A stretch of DNA of 64,000 nucleotides from Lachnospiraceae bacterium (GTDB lineage: Bacteria > Bacillota_A > Clostridia > Lachnospirales > Lachnospiraceae): positions 22,974 through 86,973 of the forward strand of contig JAILCT010000258.1 in the NCBI GenBank assembly GCA_024690425.1, read 5' to 3'. How positions within the stretch are numbered: position 1 is the stretch's first letter; each line of letters starts with the position of its first letter. Shown piece after piece: positions 35,186-44,359 of the stretch. Under the pieces are notes generated by a model that worked only from the letters and a program-made list of their open reading frames with translations, did not search any database and was not told where the DNA came from. A program made the position numbers and the translations under genes.

Positions 35186-35213
35186 GTCAGGAGATGTTTC
35201 TCCTGACTTTTTT
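35186..35213 (+). terminator. Terminator after mazG
   Basis: A perfect 9-bp stem GTCAGGAGA/TCTCCTGAC with a TGTT loop, then six T and a further T-run. Confidence 0.92.
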
Positions 35214-35232
35214 ATTTTTTTGAGATAAGTTA

Positions 35233-35266
35233 TTGACTCGTACAATATTATATGCTATATAATATT
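35233..35266 (+). promoter_or_regulatory. Promoter with perfect palindrome, probable PadR operator
   Basis: TTGACT (35233-35238) is followed after 17-19 bp by TATATA or TATAAT. A perfect inverted repeat (arms AATATTATAT and ATATAATATT, 3-base centre, 35244-35266) covers the spacer and -10 box. Its place before a padR gene suggests autorepression. Confidence 0.6.
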
Positions 35267-35297
35267 ATGCAAGCAATGATAACGAAAGGAGTATAAT

Positions 35298-35678
35298 ATG
35301 ACTTACCAGTTAACAGCACCATTACTTGACGCCTGTGTGCTGGGTATAGTAAGGACAGAGGATTCTTACGGTTATACGCTTACCCAGAAGGTCCGCCAGG
35401 TGGTGGATATATCCGAATCCACCTTATATCCGGTTCTGAGGCGGCTTCAGAAATCGGGATATCTGACAACATATGATGCGCCCTTCCAGGGAAGAAACAG
35501 GAGATACTATGCGATCACAGGCGAAGGCAGGGATATTCTTAAGTTCTATGCCAATGAATGGAATGAATACAAGTCAAAGATCGATGAACTCATCGAGGGA
35601 AGCGGCGGAGAGGTTACGGAAGCAGGCGGCGATGCGCTCCCGGCCCTTGAAGATAAGGAGGGAGGCAGCGATGAATAA
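35298..35678 (+). CDS. PadR-family transcriptional regulator
   Basis: The 126-residue protein has a PadR winged helix. LDACVLGIVRTEDSYGYTLTQ opens it, SESTLYPVLRRLQKSGYL is the recognition helix, and RRYYAITGEGRDIL is the wing. A coiled dimerisation helix and an acidic tail follow. The usual partner, a DUF1700 membrane protein, overlaps its 3' end by 8 bp. PadR proteins of this arrangement repress their own operon, and a perfect palindrome covers the promoter. Confidence 0.93.
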   Translation: MTYQLTAPLLDACVLGIVRTEDSYGYTLTQKVRQVVDISESTLYPVLRRLQKSGYLTTYDAPFQGRNRRYYAITGEGRDILKFYANEWNEYKSKIDELIEGSGGEVTEAGGDALPALEDKEGGSDE

Positions 35679-36240
35679 GGAAGCATTTTTAAAAGAACTT
35701 GAAAAGAGGCTTCGGTATATCCCGGCAGAAGACAGGCAGGATGCCATTGAATACTACGAAGAGTATATAGCGGATATGGGGCTTGCCGAAGGAGATGATA
35801 TTGTAAGCAAGCTTGGCACTCCCAAAGATGTGGCTAAGAACATCCTTATGGATTGCAAGGAAAAGCATATTGATGAGGCAGTAGAGCAGAAGACGGTAAA
35901 GAGCAGGGCTACGGTCGTGTGGCTGTCTATACTCGGTGTTCTGTCATTACCGGTATCGCTGCCCATTGCCATCGCACTGATTGCTGTAGTCCTGGCGCTC
36001 AGCATAGCGGCATTGGCTGTAGTATTATCCCTTATCATAGCGGCGGCAGCGGTTGCCGTTGGGGGTGTTGCGGCAATTTTCTGGGGATTCTTTGTTCCGG
36101 GTATCGGACAGAAGCTCTTTACCATAGGTACCGGCCTTGCACTCACCGGAACAGCGGTCCTTGTAGGATTCCTTGCGGCTGCGATTATAAAGGGTATCAG
36201 GAGATCTATATTCAGAAAGAAGAAAGAGGAGGACAGGTAA
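35671..36240 (+). CDS. DUF1700 membrane protein
   Basis: The 189-residue protein has an N-terminal helical cytoplasmic domain: MNKEAFLKELEKRLRYIP, EDRQDAIEYYEEYIAD and LGTPKDVAKNIL. These are the DUF1700 hallmarks. Three or four membrane helices follow between about 85 and 175, rich in alanine and valine, with a basic C-terminal end. The start at 35671 has GGAGGG upstream and overlaps padR. DUF1700 genes commonly sit between padR and a DUF4097 gene; the function of the pair is unknown but thought to concern the cell envelope. Confidence 0.9.
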   Translation: MNKEAFLKELEKRLRYIPAEDRQDAIEYYEEYIADMGLAEGDDIVSKLGTPKDVAKNILMDCKEKHIDEAVEQKTVKSRATVVWLSILGVLSLPVSLPIAIALIAVVLALSIAALAVVLSLIIAAAAVAVGGVAAIFWGFFVPGIGQKLFTIGTGLALTGTAVLVGFLAAAIIKGIRRSIFRKKKEEDR

Positions 36241-36241
36241 G

Positions 36242-37144
36242 ATGAGCAGATCTAAGATAGCGGCATTGATAGTTGCAGCCGTAATGGTGGTTTCAGGTGT
36301 GAGCATGCTGATATTGGGACTTACAGTGGGGGCAGCTCCGGTAGTAAGCATAGGAAATAAGGATACCGTCAAGAAGGGCGGAAGTACGATGGAGTCGGGA
36401 AATATTGACCTGGATGATTTTGATTCGGTCAGGATAGATGTTTCTTCGGTTGATACGATAATTGAGAAGGGTGACGGATACAGTCTTGAGTATATGGCAT
36501 ACAATGATTCGGTTCCGGAAACTGAGGTAAAGAACGGACATCTGACCATAACGCAGCCGGGGAGGAATGCATTCTTCATGTTCGATTTCAGGTTTTTTGG
36601 CAACGATCAGAGACCATACTATAAGCTGACAGTTCCCGACGACTGTAAGAAACTTGACATCAACCTGGAGTCATCTTCGGGTGACTTTACTTCGGAGGGC
36701 GTAAATATCAGCGGTAAGCTGGATTTATCCTCAGGAGATGTGCGCATAAGCGATTCGGAGGGCAAGGAGCTTGAACTTAAGGCATCATCGGGATCGACAG
36801 ACCTTGAGAAGGTTGCCTTAAAGAAGCTTAAGGTACACGTTTCATCAGGAAGTGTGAGCGTATATGACAGCAGGATCGATGATATATCAGCTGATTTGTC
36901 GAGCGGATCAACGAAGCTTGAGGATGTGGAAGTGAAGAATGCCGATCTTGAATCTTCATCGGGTGATATCACGCTTAATTTACTGGGAAAAGAAGATGAT
37001 TATTCATTTGATATTGACACGTCATCGGGAGATATTAAGATAGGAGATAAGAAGCTTGATGACCATTATGAGACCGACGGCAATAAGTCAGGATCTATAA
37101 AGGCAGACGTATCAAGCGGAGATGTAACGATCGATTTTAAATAA
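36242..37144 (+). CDS. DUF4097-family exported beta-repeat protein
   Basis: The 300-residue protein has an N-terminal signal anchor (about 5-30). A right-handed beta-repeat domain follows, with recurring SSGD or SSGS turns (DLSSGDVRI, KASSGSTDL, HVSSGSVSV, DLSSGSTKL, ESSSGDITL, DTSSGDIKI, DVSSGDVTI). This is the DUF4097 putative adhesin fold, often part of membrane-stress modules with PadR and DUF1700 proteins. It starts 1 bp after the DUF1700 stop. No sortase motif is at its C-terminus although a sortase gene follows. Confidence 0.9.
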   Translation: MSRSKIAALIVAAVMVVSGVSMLILGLTVGAAPVVSIGNKDTVKKGGSTMESGNIDLDDFDSVRIDVSSVDTIIEKGDGYSLEYMAYNDSVPETEVKNGHLTITQPGRNAFFMFDFRFFGNDQRPYYKLTVPDDCKKLDINLESSSGDFTSEGVNISGKLDLSSGDVRISDSEGKELELKASSGSTDLEKVALKKLKVHVSSGSVSVYDSRIDDISADLSSGSTKLEDVEVKNADLESSSGDITLNLLGKEDDYSFDIDTSSGDIKIGDKKLDDHYETDGNKSGSIKADVSSGDVTIDFK

Positions 37145-37159
37145 ACGATGGGGTGATTC

Positions 37160-38110
37160 ATGGACAGGAGACCAGGAACAGGTGCATTTTTGATCATGCT
37201 TTTGATAACCGGTTCGGTGCTGGCATCGGGCTGCCGGAGTGAAGAAGACACAGGCACGACGGATGTGGTGGAGGCTCCTGTAATTGCAGAAGATCAGGCT
37301 CATAAGCTGTCGCAGATATCCGTTGTACCCAAGGAGAGTGAGCCGGAACTTCTGCCCATGGAGAAATACGATGAATATCTTAAGATCAATCCCTATGTAT
37401 CGGGATGGTTAAGGATAGACGATACCGTAATAGACGCTCCGGTCGTTTACACACCCCAGGATCAGAATTACTTTCTGCATAAGGCGCTTGACGGGACCGA
37501 TGAATCCAAGGGAACCTTCTTTATCGCCAACAACTGGGGAGACGTGATGAACCAGACCCTGATATACGGTCATAATATGAAGGACGGGACGGCCTTCGGA
37601 TCTCTCTTGAAGTTCGCCGATGAATCTTACGGCAGGAAGCATCATGTACTGCACTTTGATACCCTGTACGAAGAGCGGGAGTACGAGCTATACGGAGTAT
37701 TCTATTCACAGATAGATGTGGAAGACCTTGAAACGGATGAAGACAGGGCCGAGCGAGAACAGGCGGTTGAAGATAAGACCATGGCAAGGCTAAGCAGAGA
37801 AGGAGAAGAAGTAAGCGAGGAGGATCTGACACTTGAAGACCTTGAGCTCTACGGAGTATCTGCGGGAGATCTTGATATCTACCGTCAGGAGAAGGATGAG
37901 GACAACGGGCGTTTCAGATATTATTTCTACACCGATCTGAGGAAGAAGGACGACTTCTTCTACTTCGCGGACAGTGTTAAGGAAAGGGCTCTTTATGATA
38001 TGGGTATAGAGGCCGAATGGGGCGATGAATTCCTGACCCTGTCGACCTGCTCCTACCAGGTTAAGAACGGCAGGTTCGTAGTGGTGGGAATAAGGAAGGC
38101 TGCGGAATGA
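37160..38110 (+). CDS. Class B-like sortase with an acidic insertion
   Basis: The 316-residue protein has a sortase domain from about 65. The catalytic His is at 138 (IYGHNMKDGTAFGSL), the Cys at 297 (LTLSTCSYQ) and the Arg at 305 (NGRFVVVGIR). The N-terminal hydrophobic segment ends in ASGC, close to a lipobox, so the enzyme may be a lipoprotein rather than helix-anchored. About 60 charged residues (187-250) are inserted between the His and Cys strands. It lies 15 bp after the DUF4097 gene. No LPxTG or NPxTN substrate was seen in the window, so the target is elsewhere. Confidence 0.88.
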   Translation: MDRRPGTGAFLIMLLITGSVLASGCRSEEDTGTTDVVEAPVIAEDQAHKLSQISVVPKESEPELLPMEKYDEYLKINPYVSGWLRIDDTVIDAPVVYTPQDQNYFLHKALDGTDESKGTFFIANNWGDVMNQTLIYGHNMKDGTAFGSLLKFADESYGRKHHVLHFDTLYEEREYELYGVFYSQIDVEDLETDEDRAEREQAVEDKTMARLSREGEEVSEEDLTLEDLELYGVSAGDLDIYRQEKDEDNGRFRYYFYTDLRKKDDFFYFADSVKERALYDMGIEAEWGDEFLTLSTCSYQVKNGRFVVVGIRKAAE

Positions 38111-38192
38111 TTTTTAATCATTTTTTAATAATAGATAAAAGATTAATTAATTTTACGATGGTATATTTTACTCATCAAGGAGGTAAATGACC

Positions 38193-38408
38193 ATGTTGAC
38201 ACTGATAATAACAATAATGTTCTTTCTGGTATTCGGAAGGTTACTGCTTTTTGCTATAAAGGTAGGATGGAGTATTTTTAAGATAGCGGCATTTCTGATC
38301 TTTCTGCCCGCACTGGTTCTTATGATGATATTCGGCGGACTTATATATCTTGCGATCCCCATACTTATCATAGCCGGTATAGCGGGACTTGCTGCACATG
38401 CCTGCTGA
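38193..38408 (+). CDS. Small membrane protein, two helices
   Basis: The 71-residue protein is almost entirely hydrophobic, with helices at about 3-30 and 35-66 and few charges. No known family was recognised. The ATG at 38193 is preferred for its spacing from AAGGAGG; the ATG at 38187 is only 3 bp from it. It follows sortase B by 82 bp, where a weak AATGAT/ATCATT hairpin lies, and is ended by a strong terminator. It may be a membrane partner of the preceding envelope cluster (inference from position). Confidence 0.75.
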   Translation: MLTLIITIMFFLVFGRLLLFAIKVGWSIFKIAAFLIFLPALVLMMIFGGLIYLAIPILIIAGIAGLAAHAC

Positions 38409-38422
38409 GGACAGTGAGCATA

Positions 38423-38458
38423 AGAGCCACCATCATATTACAGATGGTGGCTCTTTTT
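38423..38458 (+). terminator. Terminator after the small membrane protein
   Basis: A 12-bp perfect stem AGAGCCACCATC/GATGGTGGCTCT with an 8-base loop and a run of five T. Confidence 0.93.
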
Positions 38459-38512
38459 ACGGTTTTTGTGGTATATTTATATGGTATACAGAACTGATCA
38501 AAGGAGGAGATC

Positions 38513-39010
38513 ATGGGCAGGGCATCGACCAAGGAAAACAAATCAATATATCAGACAGCAAGGGAAGAGCTTAAGCTCACCCGCGAGAAGGCAAGTGAAA
38601 AGATAGGTTTCATGTCGGCGGAACGTATCGAGAAGATAGAGAATGCGAGAGTGAACATACAGCCTGAAGATGTAATGGCGCTTGCCCAGTGCTATAAGGC
38701 ACCAAAGCTGTGCAATTATTACTGCTCCAATGAATGTCCCATAGGCAGGAAGTACGTTCCTGAGGTTCAGGCGAAGGATCTTGCACAGATAGCCATAGAG
38801 ACACTTAATTCACTTAATAAGATAAACCGAGATAAGGACCGCCTTCTTGAGATCATAGAAGACGGAAGGGTTTCTGATGATGAGATATCTGATTTTGCCT
38901 CTATCAAGAAGACTCTTGATAAGATAGCTTTATCGGTGGATACCCTCCAGCTGTGGGTGGACCAGGCAATAGCCGACGGTAATCTTGATAAGTCGGTATT
39001 CGAAGACTGA
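38513..39010 (+). CDS. XRE-family regulator with a cysteine motif
   Basis: The 165-residue protein has an N-terminal XRE helix-turn-helix (about 9-66; TAREELKLTREKASEKIG and RIEKIENARVNIQPEDVMAL). A small cysteine patch CNYYCSNECPIG follows at 67-78, which could bind a metal or sense redox. The C-terminal half is helical (about 88-160). GGAGG precedes the ATG. It is a monocistronic gene after a terminator. The target is unknown. Confidence 0.85.
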   Translation: MGRASTKENKSIYQTAREELKLTREKASEKIGFMSAERIEKIENARVNIQPEDVMALAQCYKAPKLCNYYCSNECPIGRKYVPEVQAKDLAQIAIETLNSLNKINRDKDRLLEIIEDGRVSDDEISDFASIKKTLDKIALSVDTLQLWVDQAIADGNLDKSVFED

Positions 39011-39013
39011 CCG

Positions 39014-40336
39014 CTAGACCTTTTTTAACAGCAGTTCAGTTACGAAGCCGTTATCGTTGTAGTAATCGAGCCCGCCGCCCTGTTTATCCATATACCATTT
39101 CACATTGTAAAGACCCAGGCCGTAGCCTTCGGAGGAAGCGTTGGAACCCCTGTAATATTTCTCCGTAAGCAGCGGCAGTTCATCTTCCCCGGCTCCGGGG
39201 CCATAGTCTCGTATGGTTATCTTTATGAAGCGTCCGTAAGTACCGTCATCCATAAGTATGTCGTTTAATTCCGCAAAGCTTACATGGATATCGGTTCCGG
39301 CGTACTTATAGGAATTCCCCACTATGTTATCGATGACCTGCTCCATACGGAGGGGGTCCATATATAAGAGACAGGCCGGTATATGGTTCTCAAGGATGAT
39401 ATTCCCGTAATCCTTAAGCTTGCCGAAATAGTCCTCTATGATACGTGAATCCGCTTCGATGGTATTGACATCGGGTTCTTCGAGATCGCTTATGGTGGAG
39501 CGGATCACATTGCCCATCAGGGAACTTATCGTGTCTGCCTTGGATGATATGATACCGATCTTGTCAAGAATATCATCCGTATCATCAGTGTCCGAATTAT
39601 CGGACATATTCTTTTCTGTGATGTTCGCATCCTGCATCCTCTTAAGCTTGAGTTCAAGAACCTCGCAGGTAGCCCTGATGACAGCGGCCGGAGTCTTGAT
39701 ATCGTGACTTAACTTGGTAACGATCTCCTTCCGTGCCATTTCGGAATCCATCTCCCGTTTTCTGGCTTCCTTAAGGGTCAGCCTCATGATATCGAAGGCC
39801 TCGGAAAAGTTGCCGAAGAGGCCGTGCCCGTGCCTGGGAAGAGGGACGTCAAGGTTACCTCCGGCGATCTGTTCGGAAAAGGCCGTGAGTTCATCCACAG
39901 GCCTTATAAGATTCAGATAAACGATCAGGATAAGGATATAACCGCACAAAAGGACACCGATCCACAGGCTGTAAGAGGTGACCATGAAATATCTTTTGGC
40001 CCGCTCATGGGTATCCTGTGAATCCGCCCAGGCGACCTTGCCTATATAATCTCCGTCCGGAGCAAAGTCAAGAACGAGGGCACCCTTTTTATAAAGCTCG
40101 GCAAGTTCAGGATCCTGTATCTCTTTTGCAAGGATTATCCGGCAATCGTATTTTTCCTCTATTTCTTCTTCGGGAAGGCCTGCACTGTAATCATCGCATA
40201 TTTTGTACAGCAGATCGTTGTAGTAGGATATGTCCCTGTCGGTATTATCAAACTGCCTGCCGCGGAGGCAAAACCCCCCTATAACGGCAAGCATGATCGC
40301 GGTATATATGATAAAAATCCGTCTTATCTGTTTCAT
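39014..40336 (-). CDS. Sensor histidine kinase of the efflux operon
   Basis: The 440-residue protein has two membrane helices (about 7-24 and 121-144) flanking a roughly 95-residue extracellular sensor, then HAMP. HisKA has H211 in KLSHDIKTPAAV, and HATPase_c has DNIVGNSYKYAG and GYGLGLYNV. An extra acidic insertion (about 238-258) lies in the dimerisation helices. It starts 10 bp after the response regulator stop with a poor ribosome site, suggesting coupled translation. The last gene of an operon MFP-ATPase-permease-regulator-kinase; probably senses an antibiotic, peptide or envelope stress. Confidence 0.92.
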   Translation of the reverse strand: MKQIRRIFIIYTAIMLAVIGGFCLRGRQFDNTDRDISYYNDLLYKICDDYSAGLPEEEIEEKYDCRIILAKEIQDPELAELYKKGALVLDFAPDGDYIGKVAWADSQDTHERAKRYFMVTSYSLWIGVLLCGYILILIVYLNLIRPVDELTAFSEQIAGGNLDVPLPRHGHGLFGNFSEAFDIMRLTLKEARKREMDSEMARKEIVTKLSHDIKTPAAVIRATCEVLELKLKRMQDANITEKNMSDNSDTDDTDDILDKIGIISSKADTISSLMGNVIRSTISDLEEPDVNTIEADSRIIEDYFGKLKDYGNIILENHIPACLLYMDPLRMEQVIDNIVGNSYKYAGTDIHVSFAELNDILMDDGTYGRFIKITIRDYGPGAGEDELPLLTEKYYRGSNASSEGYGLGLYNVKWYMDKQGGGLDYYNDNGFVTELLLKKV

Positions 40337-40346
40337 GTTATTATGG

Positions 40347-41069
40347 TTACTTTAACTCAAGATAGTAACCGGTTCCCCATACTGTCTTTATAAGCTTTGG
40401 TTCGTTCGGTTCTTCCTCGAGTTTCTCGCGAAGTTTTCGAATATGTACATTAAGGGTGGAATCACTGAAAAAGGCATCGCCCCACACTTCGTCGAACAAT
40501 ACCTCTTTTTTCACTATTGAATTCTTATGCCGGTAGAGACAGTCAAGAAGGGCGTACTCCTTGGCCTTAAGAGAAATGGGACTGCCGTTTAATACAACTG
40601 ACATGGTGGCAGGGTCCATCCTGAAACGGGTGTCTGCATCCCCGTTGGCAGTGCCGCCGGCAAAAGCAGCTGCGGTATCCGCCGCAGAACCGGCTGACTT
40701 TATCTGTTCATATCTCTTAAGGTTTACCTTGACCTTGGCAAGAAGGACGGAGAGGCTGTAAGGCTTCTTGACATAGTCATCCCCTCCGATGCTTAAGGCA
40801 ACAAGAACGTCATCATCACTCTGCCTTGCACTTATAAAGAGGATGGGGAGCTGCAAGTCCTTTCGGATCTTTTTGCATACATCAAAGCCTGAGCCGTCTC
40901 CAAGATTAATATCAAGGAGGATAAGGTCAGCGGAATTGTCTTCAAAAAATCTGTAGCAGTCGGCCGCAGAACATACGTATTCCGTGCTCACATCAAACAT
41001 GCGGAAGTATTCCGCAGTCATCTTCGCAAGCTCTTCTTCATCATCGATAATAAGGCAGTTATAGTGCAT
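40347..41069 (-). CDS. OmpR-family response regulator of the efflux operon
   Basis: The 240-residue protein has a receiver domain (DD at 9-10, phospho-acceptor D53 in LILLDINLGDG, lysine near 102 in VKKPYS). An alanine- and glycine-rich linker precedes the winged-helix output domain (DSTLNVHIRKLREKLE). It pairs with the kinase downstream. GGAGG precedes the ATG. A TATAAT box about 20 bp upstream of the start could give a second, internal promoter. Direct CTTAAAT repeats upstream of the operon head (45874-45891) are candidate binding sites. Confidence 0.93.
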   Translation of the reverse strand: MHYNCLIIDDEEELAKMTAEYFRMFDVSTEYVCSAADCYRFFEDNSADLILLDINLGDGSGFDVCKKIRKDLQLPILFISARQSDDDVLVALSIGGDDYVKKPYSLSVLLAKVKVNLKRYEQIKSAGSAADTAAAFAGGTANGDADTRFRMDPATMSVVLNGSPISLKAKEYALLDCLYRHKNSIVKKEVLFDEVWGDAFFSDSTLNVHIRKLREKLEEEPNEPKLIKTVWGTGYYLELK

Positions 41070-41127
41070 GTGAAACCTCCTTTCCCTGTATTATACCATA
41101 AGTGAAACAGGTGATGGTTCCCTTGTT

Positions 41128-43512
41128 TTACTCCTCGGTGATCATCTTAACGGGTTCGAGGCCCTTTATCCTTCTCCCCATAAGGGTTGAAGTAAGTATC
41201 GCCACACCTATGATGAGGAAGGCGGCCAGAATATAGGAAGAGGGCCTTATCCTTAAGAGGGCATCCCTGAAGCCGAATATGGCAAATATCGCAGTCATCG
41301 CGCTTGCGACAGCCATGGGGGAGAGAAGGAGGCCGGTGAATACGCCTATGACAATAGAGGGGAGGTTGGAGAGTACCGTCTGTAATATAAGCTGCCCCGA
41401 AGTATAGCCAAGAGCCTTGCTCACGCCCATGTCCCTCCAGCTTCTGGTGATGTGGGTCCTTATGATAAGAGATTCCACGAAGGCTACTATAATGATGGTC
41501 AAGGAGGCGATCAGCAGGGCCACGGCCTTGAGACCTGTGGTGATCATGCCAATGGTACTCTTGATGCTTTCGGCGACATTGGACAGTTCAATATCCGGAT
41601 AGGCATCCCTTAACTCTCTTTCAAAATCGTCAAATGATCTTCCTCTCTTAAGATCGATATTTATATTGGCATCGATGTCGCCTAAATTCATCATTTTGTT
41701 CATCCCGTCCATGGTCATAAAGGCCATCATACCCATATTGTTCATGGTCTGACAGAGACCGCAGACGATGTACGATTCTTCGGCTCTTTTATTCTTGATC
41801 GTAACTGCATCTCCGACCTTAACGTTAAGCCTTGAAGCGGCATTTGTTGCAAACATGACTTCGTTGGGGTGCATGGGCCACCTGCCTTCCACAAGTCCGC
41901 CGCCCTTGATGTATGAGGTGTCGGAGAAGGCTCTTGTCGTAAGTGACTGCATGTTCTTGCCGTTGTAGAAGTTAAGGCTTATCCAGACATCCCTGTAGAC
42001 GGTCGAAACCGTACTCATGGATGCGATGTTCTCAGCCATTGCGGTATCCCCCGTAACAATGGCATCGGACATGATGAAGCCGCCCATATTGATTATGCCC
42101 TGCCCGTCCCTGCCGTAAGAATCAACCATTCCGAATCCTACCATGGTCGAGATGGTAAGAAGGATCATGATAAAGATGATACCGATCTGGCTCTTAAATC
42201 TTCCGAATGTCTCCTTAAGGGACAGGGTGATGGCCACGGGAAGCGAAGTCTTATCGAAGGCGAAGAAATTCCGCTTATAGTTGTGGGCATTGATTCCGCC
42301 GCGGAGGGCATCAAGGACGCTTATCCTGTTGTATTCCCTTCCGATAACGAAAGTAAGCAGGGTGATGATAAGGCATATGCCGATCACGACCGATACGCAG
42401 ATAACGGGATTGACCGGCTGGTTCCAGCTAAGCCCCAGGGTGATAAGTATTATCACCTTAAGCTTGTCGATAAGGGCCGTTCCTTCCAGAACTCCGCAGA
42501 ATGAACCGGCCGCCGCAACGATCACAAGCTGGAATAAGAGGATGAGGACAAGCTCCTTAACGGTATAACCCGACGCTTCCATGATGGCAGTGTTCTTTAA
42601 GTTGGTCATGATGAAATTCTTGACGCTGAAGTTTATGATAACGACTGCTATTATAAAGATTATCAGGGCAAATACAAGAACAAGCGCTATGAAGATAAAG
42701 GGAAGGATCATCGAAGCCGTCTTCATAAGTTCGAAGGGAAGGACGTTCATCCCGCCCGGTTCGTATTCCGGATGTGCGGCCTTATAATCCGTTGACCAGT
42801 CGATATATTCATTGCCGATATCGTCACAGAGGGCGATCGTGTCTATATGCTTCTTCCTTGCAGTGTTTGTGATGTCTACCTTGATATGGCTGCCTTCGGA
42901 TATGGTAGCGGAGTTCTCAAAGAGGATATCATCATACATTTTGTCAGACACGAAAACGAGGTATGTACCCATGTTCACCGGAGAACAGTAGAGGGTGTCT
43001 TCATTGAAGCCTGAGACCTTAAGATCATAAGTGTTATCACCGATCTTAAGCTGCAGGGTGTCGCCTATGCTGTATGAGGTTGACAGGGAAACGGGTATGA
43101 CGGCTTCATTGCCGTAAAGCCCCTTTGTATCCGTGCTGATCGTTTGAAGCTTTCGCTCATCTTCGTAGGAACAGATATGGAAGGGGTATTCTGTCCATGC
43201 CTTTTCACCCTTTTTTCTGTACTTTCCTGAGGCATTTAAGTATCTGCTTGATTCACTGTCGCCAAGATATACCTGGCCGCGGATGATCTCCTTTACCTTT
43301 TCCTCGGAGGTTTCATCGCCCGAGAAGAGGATCAGGATATCTGCACCGTTGATGGTTTCCTTCGCTGTGTCTATGACTCTTGCGGTACCTGCAAGGAAGG
43401 TGATGCTTATGAAGATGAGAAGAGAGGCGATAGCGGTAAGAACGAAAAAGGTGATCATATCGCCCTTCTGCTTGCGCATATTGTTGCCTGCAATGAATAA
43501 ATATTTGTACAT
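41128..43512 (-). CDS. ABC transporter permease, FtsX/MacB-like
   Basis: The 794-residue protein has a helix near 20-40, a large extracellular domain, then groups of helices near 265-400. A second extracellular domain and a C-terminal FtsX domain with three helices complete the duplicated FtsX layout. The start at 43512 is chosen because GGGGTGG lies upstream and the ATPase stop is 1 bp away; the longer frame runs back into the ATPase gene. With the ATPase and membrane-fusion protein it forms a tripartite-like exporter for an unknown compound. Confidence 0.9.
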   Translation of the reverse strand: MYKYLFIAGNNMRKQKGDMITFFVLTAIASLLIFISITFLAGTARVIDTAKETINGADILILFSGDETSEEKVKEIIRGQVYLGDSESSRYLNASGKYRKKGEKAWTEYPFHICSYEDERKLQTISTDTKGLYGNEAVIPVSLSTSYSIGDTLQLKIGDNTYDLKVSGFNEDTLYCSPVNMGTYLVFVSDKMYDDILFENSATISEGSHIKVDITNTARKKHIDTIALCDDIGNEYIDWSTDYKAAHPEYEPGGMNVLPFELMKTASMILPFIFIALVLVFALIIFIIAVVIINFSVKNFIMTNLKNTAIMEASGYTVKELVLILLFQLVIVAAAGSFCGVLEGTALIDKLKVIILITLGLSWNQPVNPVICVSVVIGICLIITLLTFVIGREYNRISVLDALRGGINAHNYKRNFFAFDKTSLPVAITLSLKETFGRFKSQIGIIFIMILLTISTMVGFGMVDSYGRDGQGIINMGGFIMSDAIVTGDTAMAENIASMSTVSTVYRDVWISLNFYNGKNMQSLTTRAFSDTSYIKGGGLVEGRWPMHPNEVMFATNAASRLNVKVGDAVTIKNKRAEESYIVCGLCQTMNNMGMMAFMTMDGMNKMMNLGDIDANINIDLKRGRSFDDFERELRDAYPDIELSNVAESIKSTIGMITTGLKAVALLIASLTIIIVAFVESLIIRTHITRSWRDMGVSKALGYTSGQLILQTVLSNLPSIVIGVFTGLLLSPMAVASAMTAIFAIFGFRDALLRIRPSSYILAAFLIIGVAILTSTLMGRRIKGLEPVKMITEE

Positions 43513-43513
43513 C

Positions 43514-44341
43514 CTACCACCCCATATCCTGAAGGAAGTTCTTAAGCTTAATGTGGCGTTCCCTTGCCCTTTCAAGGTTTTCGTTGCCTTCATTCCTGTA
43601 ATCACCAAGATAGGGACCAAGCCTTATCTCGGATCCGATAACGCCGTCCGCAAGGTATATGATCCTGCTCCCACGCTCGGCTGCAGCCAGGGTATGTGTG
43701 ACCATGACAATACTCTGGCCTTCTCTGTTAAGGTCAGACAAGATATTCAGCACATTCTCGGTGTTCTGGGAGTTAAGAGCTCCTGTCGGCTCGTCGGCGA
43801 AGAGGACCTCGGGGCTGTTTATGACACCTCTTACAACAGCGACCCTCTGCTGCTGGCCGCCGGACATCTGGGAAGGGAATTTGTTAAAGTCATCCTCACC
43901 GATCTCCACACGCTCAAGAAGTGATTTGGCCTTCTGAGCCAGGGCCTTGCGGTCCTTATTCTTAAGGAGGCCGCACACCATGATATTGTCAAGGGCACTC
44001 ATGCTGTCGTTTAAGTAATTCTGCTGGAAGACAAAGCCCACATGGTTCCTGCGGAAAACGGCCAGCTTATCGTTATTGAACTTGGATATCTCGGTCACTT
44101 CCACATCGGGATCCTCACCGGTATAGTAGGTGATCGTTCCTATCGTGGGTCTGTCCATGCCGGAGAGGGCATAGAGGAGGGTACTCTTGCCGGAGCCCGA
44201 GTTGCCCATTATGACCGTAAAATCACCCTTATATACCGAAAGGTTCAGGTTTTTAAGTACATGCTGCTGGACCGTGCCGTTTGAAAATGTTTTTGACAGG
44301 TCAGCTGCCTTTAAGATCACTCTTTTTTCGTTCATCTCCAT
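43514..44341 (-). CDS. ABC transporter ATPase, MacB/LolD-type
   Basis: The 275-residue ATPase has Walker A GNSGSGKST near 46-54, a Q-loop at FVFQQNYL, the signature MSGGQQQRVAVVRG, and Walker B VLFADEPTGALN. The H-loop is VTHTLAAAE. The DEPTGALN form is typical of LolD/MacB-type ATPases. The C-terminal 45 residues after the core are charged and extra. It is the middle gene of the efflux operon, 18 bp after the membrane-fusion protein. Confidence 0.95.
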   Translation of the reverse strand: MEMNEKRVILKAADLSKTFSNGTVQQHVLKNLNLSVYKGDFTVIMGNSGSGKSTLLYALSGMDRPTIGTITYYTGEDPDVEVTEISKFNNDKLAVFRRNHVGFVFQQNYLNDSMSALDNIMVCGLLKNKDRKALAQKAKSLLERVEIGEDDFNKFPSQMSGGQQQRVAVVRGVINSPEVLFADEPTGALNSQNTENVLNILSDLNREGQSIVMVTHTLAAAERGSRIIYLADGVIGSEIRLGPYLGDYRNEGNENLERARERHIKLKNFLQDMGW

Positions 44342-44359
44342 CTCCGTAACACATGTAAT

